DNA of 64,000 bases from Rhodoferax ferrireducens (GTDB taxonomy: Bacteria; Pseudomonadota; Gammaproteobacteria; Burkholderiales; Burkholderiaceae_C), in contig NZ_QEII01000240.1 of assembly GCF_003347515.1 (NCBI RefSeq), positions 1-64,000 of the forward strand, given 5' to 3'. The notes under the pieces were generated by a model. The model was not told the DNA's origin and made no database searches. It saw only the letters and a program-made list of their open reading frames with translations. Of the stretch, positions 59,636 through 64,000 are shown piece by piece. Every line of letters begins with the position of its first letter. Positions within the stretch are counted from its first letter, which is position 1. The position numbers and the translations under genes were made by a program.

Positions 59636-59671
59636 ACCAGGCCTGTCAGAGTAGGGGAAATCCCTTGAATA

Positions 59672-59687
59672 CCTAACTAATGTTAGG
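59672..59687 (+). terminator. small hairpin after the CoA-transferase operon
   Basis: CCTAAC-TAAT-GTTAGG is a perfect six-base stem with a four-base loop, followed by CTTTAAAATAAAAATCTTTT. The stem is A/T-rich, so it could be a weak terminator or an operator for the next operon. It shares CTAACTAA with the divergent region near 47222 (reverse strand). Confidence 0.35.
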
Positions 59688-59777
59688 CTTTAAAATAAAA
59701 ATCTTTTATGCAGAACAAAAAGTCGGCAAACTGCGCACAGGCAGATAGTCAACCGTGAAATGTCATAGGCACCTTCA

Positions 59778-60629
59778 GTGATCAACACCATCAGTACCCA
59801 TACCAGTACCAGAGAGCGGGGATCAACTCCGACGCAAGCCAGCAACCAGGCAACAGAACCCGTCCTCGAATGTCGAGGACTGGAGCGCCGTTTCGGTGGC
59901 TTGGTCGCACTAACCGGGGTCAATCTGCGCATCGAGCGCGGCGAGATCTTTGGCCTGGTCGGGCCCAATGGCAGTGGCAAGACAACCATGACCAACGCCA
60001 TTACCGGTTTCTTTCCACCCCAGGTCGGCAGCATATTGCTCAATGGCCGCGACATCACCGGCATGGCGCCGCACAAGATCGCCGCCCTGGGCGTGGCGCG
60101 CACCTTCCAGAACCTGGCGCTCTTCAACGGCATGAGTGTGCTCGACAACATCCTGCTGGGGCGCCACATCCATATGAAGCCCGGCGTGGCCAAAACTGCC
60201 CTCTATTGGTGGCTGGGCCGCAAGGATGAGATGGCACACCGGCTCAAGGTCGAAGAAATCATCGACTTCATGCAGCTTCAAAGCGTGCGTGACGAGATGG
60301 TAGACAGCATTCCGATCGGATTGAAAAAACGGGTCGAACTGGCGCGCGCGCTGGTGGCCGAGCCCAGCTTTCTGGTTCTTGACGAACCGATGGCCGGCAT
60401 GAACCAGGAAGAAAAGGAATACATGGCCCGCTTTATTCTCGATGCGCGTGACGAGCGCAATGTCACGGTGCTGCTGATCGAGCATCACATGGACGTGATC
60501 ACCGGCATCTGCGATCGCATGATGGTGCTCAGCTATGGTGAAACCATCGGAACCGGGATTCCTGCCGAGGTGATGAAGGATGAGCGCGTGATCAAGGCCT
60601 ATCTGGGGGGTGCGCATGCAACGCGCTGA
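59778..60629 (+). CDS. Liv-type ABC transporter ATPase LivG (second transporter)
   Basis: This 283-residue ATPase has Walker A GPNGSGKTT, the LivG-like signature IPIGLKKRVELARAL, and Walker B FLVLDEPMAGMNQEEK, followed by the switch His in LLIEHHMDVI. A GTG is the only plausible start; about 28 residues of polar leader precede the conserved VLECRGLERRFGG. It opens an operon with an acyl-CoA ligase, LivH and LivM. The stop lies inside the ligase gene's beginning. LivF and a binding protein are expected beyond the right edge. Confidence 0.9.
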   Translation: MINTISTHTSTRERGSTPTQASNQATEPVLECRGLERRFGGLVALTGVNLRIERGEIFGLVGPNGSGKTTMTNAITGFFPPQVGSILLNGRDITGMAPHKIAALGVARTFQNLALFNGMSVLDNILLGRHIHMKPGVAKTALYWWLGRKDEMAHRLKVEEIIDFMQLQSVRDEMVDSIPIGLKKRVELARALVAEPSFLVLDEPMAGMNQEEKEYMARFILDARDERNVTVLLIEHHMDVITGICDRMMVLSYGETIGTGIPAEVMKDERVIKAYLGGAHATR

Positions 60630-62562
60630 TATTGACTCTGCCAAGGACGGCAACACCACAACCTGGGACCTGGGTGTCGACACCACACTCGTCCGCATTC
60701 TGGCCCGCAACGCCGAGTTGCTCGGCGAGCATGTGGCAATGCGCGAAAAGCACCTGGGAATATGGCAGGAAACCACCTGGTCGCACATGCTGGATGCCAC
60801 GCTCGCCTGCGCAGCCGGCATGGAAAGCATGGGTTTTGGTTCCGACGATGCCATGCTGGTACTGGGCGACAACCGGCCCCGGCTTTACATGGGCATGCTC
60901 GCGGCCGGCATGCTGGGCGGCTACGCGATGCCGGTCTACCCTGATGCAACATCCGACGAAATTCGTCACTTCATGCAGGAGGCGCATGTCCGCTTTGTCC
61001 TGGCCGAAGACCAGGAACAGGTCGACAAAGTACTCGACCTGGGCGAACAGGGATCAGCGATTGAGCACGTTATTTATGACAATGCTCGCGGTTTGGCCGG
61101 CTACCCCGATCCAGGGCTGGTGTCGTGGGACAAGGTACAGGAAATCGGTGCCGCGCGCCTGCGGGCCGAGCCAACTTTGCGCCGGGCCCTGATTGAGCGG
61201 GCGCAGCCCGACGGACCCGCAGTGTTTGTGCATTCGTCGGGGACCACCGGCAAACCGAAGGGCGTGGTGTTGAGCCACCGCAATTTACTCTCCGGGGTGC
61301 GCAACGCCCATCGCGGTGGCGCCTTCACCTTTGGCGAAACCATCCTTGCCTATCTGCCGATGGCTTGGGTAGGTGACTTTGCGATCACGGTCGGCGCTGG
61401 TGTTGCGCTGCGCTTCACCATCCACATTCCAGAGCGTCAAGAGACGGTGCTGCACGACCTGCGCGAGGTGGCGCCCACTTTTTATCTGGCTGCGCCCCGC
61501 AGTTGGGACAACATGCTAACCACCATCCAGGTACGCATGGAAGATTCGACACCACTGAAGAAGTGGCTCTACGATGTTTTCATGAACTCCGCGCTGGCCG
61601 CCGAACGAAGCAAACTTGAGGGAAAACAACCCAGCCTGAAAGAGCGTCTGATGCGCCCGCTGGGTGAATTGCTGATCTTCGGGCCGATCAAGGACCAACT
61701 GGGCCTGACCCGCTTGCGAAACGCCTTCACCGGCGGCGAAGCGATTGGCGAGGACACTTTTGTTTTTTACCGTGCACTCGGCGTGAAATTGCGACAGTTC
61801 TATGGTCAAACCGAAAGCAGCGCCTTCAATGCCTTGCAGGACATCGAAGAAGTACGCCTGCACACGGTCGGCAAACCGCTGCCCGGTGTGGAAGTCAAGA
61901 TCGGCGACAACGGCGAGATCATGGTTCGGTCCGGAAGTGTGTTTTCCGGTTACTACAAGCTTGAAAATGCCACCCGGGAAGCACTTGAGGATGGCTGGTT
62001 GCGCACGGGCGATGCTGGTTATGTTGAGCCTGACGGACATATGGTGGTGCTCGGAAGATTATCGGAGGTGGTGTACACCGCCAAGGGCGAACGCTACATT
62101 CCGAACTACATTGAGAACCGCCTCAAGTTCAGTCCGTTCATCAAGGACGTGGCAGTGCTCGGGAGCGGTCGCGACACACTGGCGGCCATCATCTGCATCG
62201 ACAAGGAGCCGGTTGGCCATTGGGCCGAGGTACGGGGCATTTCCTACATGTCCTATGCCGACCTGTCGCAAAAACCCGAGGTGATCGAACTGGTCACGGC
62301 AGCCGTCAAGCGCGTCAACAGCATTCTGCCGGATGGCTTGAAACTGCATCACTTCGTGTCCTTGCACAAGGAGTTCGACCCCGACGATGGCGAGGTGACG
62401 CGAACCCGCAAGTTGCGCCGCAACGTGGTGGAACAGCGTTATGCGCCCATCATTGATGCGATCTACGGTGGTCAAAAAATGGTCACGATGAAAGCACAGA
62501 TCACGTACGAATCCGGTGAAGTCGGCACCATCGAGCGCCAACTCTCGGTGCAGGAGATTTAA
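60616..62562 (+). CDS. long-chain-type AMP-forming acyl-CoA ligase within a liv operon
   Basis: This 648-residue ANL enzyme resembles the FAA1/FadD15-type long-chain acyl-CoA synthetases. It has the P-loop HSSGTTGKPKGVVL, YLPMAWVGD, FYGQTESSA (A5) and GWLRTGDAGYVE (A7). The C-terminal lysine region is RTRKLRRNV. It is embedded between livG and livH, an arrangement seen in other proteobacteria and suggestive of vectorial acylation: the imported acid is activated as it enters. The start overlaps the livG stop; GTG at 60610 and ATG at 60616 are alternatives. Confidence 0.9.
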   Translation: MQRADIDSAKDGNTTTWDLGVDTTLVRILARNAELLGEHVAMREKHLGIWQETTWSHMLDATLACAAGMESMGFGSDDAMLVLGDNRPRLYMGMLAAGMLGGYAMPVYPDATSDEIRHFMQEAHVRFVLAEDQEQVDKVLDLGEQGSAIEHVIYDNARGLAGYPDPGLVSWDKVQEIGAARLRAEPTLRRALIERAQPDGPAVFVHSSGTTGKPKGVVLSHRNLLSGVRNAHRGGAFTFGETILAYLPMAWVGDFAITVGAGVALRFTIHIPERQETVLHDLREVAPTFYLAAPRSWDNMLTTIQVRMEDSTPLKKWLYDVFMNSALAAERSKLEGKQPSLKERLMRPLGELLIFGPIKDQLGLTRLRNAFTGGEAIGEDTFVFYRALGVKLRQFYGQTESSAFNALQDIEEVRLHTVGKPLPGVEVKIGDNGEIMVRSGSVFSGYYKLENATREALEDGWLRTGDAGYVEPDGHMVVLGRLSEVVYTAKGERYIPNYIENRLKFSPFIKDVAVLGSGRDTLAAIICIDKEPVGHWAEVRGISYMSYADLSQKPEVIELVTAAVKRVNSILPDGLKLHHFVSLHKEFDPDDGEVTRTRKLRRNVVEQRYAPIIDAIYGGQKMVTMKAQITYESGEVGTIERQLSVQEI

Positions 62563-62565
62563 ATC

Positions 62566-63453
62566 ATGGACTTTTCACTATTTGCCGAATTGGCCATCAA
62601 TGGCGCGCTGTCGGGGCTGATGTATTCACTGGTGGCCATGGGCATCGTGATCATCTACAAGTCGTCCTCGGTGCCCAACCTGGCGCAAGGTGCGATGACC
62701 ATGCTGGGTGCCTATGTGGTGCTGGCGATTGCCAATGGATTAGGTGTGTCGATGTGGGCCGCCATCCCGCTGGCAATGGGGACGATGTTCTTTGTCGGCA
62801 TGGGTATCGAGCGGGTGGCCTTGCGCCGGCTGGCGGGCCGCCCCATCATCATGATCCTGATGATGACGCTGGGGCTGGACATCTTTATACGCGCAACCAC
62901 GATGGCCATCTGGGGTGGCGGAGGCAGTACGCTGTCCATTGGCATCAGCGACGAACCGCTGTTCCTGGGGCCCCTGTTGTTGAATCGGGCTTATGTCGTG
63001 GGGGCCGTGGTGGCGGTCGCGCTGTTTTTGATTTTCATGTTCTTCTTTCAAACGCGCAGAGGCATTGTCCTGCGCGCCATCTCCGATGATTACATCGCGT
63101 CGTGGTCGATCGGTATTTCGGTTGAACGCGGGGTGGCATTTTCATGGGCCATGTCCTCGGTTCTGGCCACCACAGCCGGCGTGTTGTGGGGCTCGGTTCA
63201 AGGGGTCAATCAGGGGCTGGCTCTGCTATTGCTCAAGGGCCTGACTGTCGCCGTTCTGGGCGGTCTTGACAGCATCGGCGGTGCCATTCTGGCCGGCTTG
63301 CTGCTGGGCCTTCTTGAAGGCGTTGCGTCAGGCTATCTCGACCCATTGGTGGGTGGTGGCAGCCGCGACCTGGTGGTTGCCGCAACGCTGATTCTGACCA
63401 TCCTGATTCGGCCCCACGGTCTGTTCGGGCGCCACGACATTGAAAGGATCTGA
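62566..63453 (+). CDS. Liv-type ABC transporter permease LivH (second transporter)
   Basis: This 295-residue inner-membrane permease has the LivH opening AINGALSGLMYSLVAMGIVI, then SVPNLAQGAMTMLGAYVV, and AVLGGLDSIGGAILAGLLLG at the ATPase contact. It starts three bases after the ligase stop. It would form a permease with the partial LivM protein that follows. The substrate is probably a hydrophobic carboxylate, judging from the ligase in the same operon. Confidence 0.92.
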   Translation: MDFSLFAELAINGALSGLMYSLVAMGIVIIYKSSSVPNLAQGAMTMLGAYVVLAIANGLGVSMWAAIPLAMGTMFFVGMGIERVALRRLAGRPIIMILMMTLGLDIFIRATTMAIWGGGGSTLSIGISDEPLFLGPLLLNRAYVVGAVVAVALFLIFMFFFQTRRGIVLRAISDDYIASWSIGISVERGVAFSWAMSSVLATTAGVLWGSVQGVNQGLALLLLKGLTVAVLGGLDSIGGAILAGLLLGLLEGVASGYLDPLVGGGSRDLVVAATLILTILIRPHGLFGRHDIERI

Positions 63454-63458
63454 AGGTC

Positions 63459-64000
63459 ATGTTATTTCGTCAATCAGGGATTTCCCATACCAGTTACGCC
63501 AACGCGCGCTCGCTTTTTCCGCTACCCGCGGATCGCTGGATGATCGGCTTGTTGCTGGCCTTTGCGTTAACTGCGCCATTCACCATGAGCTCGCTCGTCC
63601 TCAGCACCCAGCTGTTACCGTGGCTGGTGTGGACTGCGGCCGTGCTCGGCTTGAACCTGATCCTGGGTTGGGCCGGTCAGTTCCACTTCGGCTATGCCGC
63701 CATCATGGGCATCGGCGCCTACACGGCGGTGCACGGCGCACGCAACGGCATTCCCTGGGAGATCGCGGTGGTGCTCGGCGGCGTGATGGCCGCTGTGATC
63801 GGCATCGTTTTCGCTTTCGCGGCGCTGCGCGTGAAAGGCCTGTATCTGGCGCTCAGCACGCTGGCACTGCAGTTCGTGATGGACTGGGTGATCTCCCACG
63901 TGCCGGCCATCAGCGGTGGCTCCCAGGCCACGCTGCAAGCACCCGCGATGCGCTTGCTCGGTCAGGCCGTCACCTCAGAGAGTGGCTTGTACTATATGGC
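63459..64000 (+). CDS. Liv-type ABC transporter permease LivM (partial, runs off the right edge)
   Basis: An open frame starts at the ATG at 63459 (upstream GAAGG) and is still open at the window end, giving about 180 residues. It has the LivM features LNLILGWAGQFHFGYAAIMGIGAYT and the VKGLYLALSTLALQF helix. It is the partner of the LivH just upstream. The C-terminal half and the rest of the operon are outside the window. Confidence 0.9.
   Translation, partial: MLFRQSGISHTSYANARSLFPLPADRWMIGLLLAFALTAPFTMSSLVLSTQLLPWLVWTAAVLGLNLILGWAGQFHFGYAAIMGIGAYTAVHGARNGIPWEIAVVLGGVMAAVIGIVFAFAALRVKGLYLALSTLALQFVMDWVISHVPAISGGSQATLQAPAMRLLGQAVTSESGLYYM

Overview
The window reads as a chromosomal catabolic island of a high-GC betaproteobacterium. 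Burkholderiales, probably Comamonadaceae, is the best guess. The signs are strong G/C third-position codon use, a TctC/Bug-type solute receptor without its permease genes, Liv-type ABC transporters, and an intergenic C-run/G-run repeat near 55.45 kb of a kind I remember from Comamonadaceae. No rRNA, tRNA, CRISPR array, transposase or phage gene was seen. Almost every gene handles acyl-CoA thioesters: seven acyl-CoA dehydrogenases, five crotonase-fold enzymes, three class III CoA-transferases, three AMP-forming acyl-CoA ligases, two biotin-dependent acyl-CoA carboxylases, a HMG-CoA-lyase-like enzyme, two lipid-transfer/thiolase-like proteins each paired with a DUF35 protein, and a split B12-dependent acyl-CoA mutase.

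Region 1 (1-1.8 kb): the first codons of a leftward gene, a control region with palindromes, a GAF/Fis-type regulator, and a remnant of a TauD-type dioxygenase gene.

Region 2 (1.8-17.6 kb): a leftward series, apart from a divergent IclR regulator. In transcription order it is crotonase, mutase large subunit, mutase B12 subunit, CoA-transferase and MeaB-type GTPase, joined by 4-base overlaps. Then come a periplasmic binding protein, a 2-oxoglutarate/Fe(II) oxygenase, an aldehyde dehydrogenase, an SDR dehydrogenase and LivG-LivF-LivH-LivM, followed by an orphan Bug receptor. The slot between LivF and LivH holds a 20-codon scar of a deleted binding-protein gene. The 7.0-11.8 kb part is visibly richer in A/T. 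The block is bracketed by 81-bp identical direct repeats, the 3' ends of the tauD remnant and the intact tauD. I read it as an uptake, oxidation, CoA-activation and carbon-skeleton-rearrangement pathway for an unknown acid. This is my leading candidate for an undescribed system.

Region 3 (17.6-22.8 kb): tauD and a CoA-transferase leftward; an IclR regulator, a crotonase and an MmgE/PrpD protein rightward.

Region 4 (22.9-47.1 kb, all leftward): an acyl-CoA dehydrogenase/DUF35/Ltp-like module, two ligases, a MaoC protein, hydrolases and thioesterases, a PECR-like reductase, a metallo-hydrolase, then a liu/atu-like set (acyl-CoA dehydrogenase, biotin carboxylase, glutaconyl-CoA hydratase, carboxyltransferase, HMG-CoA-lyase-like) and a second complete carboxylase with its own hydratase and dehydrogenase.

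Region 5 (47.2-64 kb, all rightward): a dienoyl-CoA reductase-like flavoenzyme, four acyl-CoA dehydrogenases (two overlapping as a probable heteromer), a second DUF35/Ltp-like pair, an MFE-2-like SDR and hydratase, a crotonase, a CoA-transferase, then a second Liv transporter with an embedded acyl-CoA ligase, cut by the window end. Regions 4 and 5 together look like a pathway for beta- or alpha-methyl-branched acyl-CoAs (isoprenoid- or side-chain-like), with carboxylation and aldol-type cleavage used where plain beta-oxidation is blocked. The actual substrate cannot be read from sequence alone.
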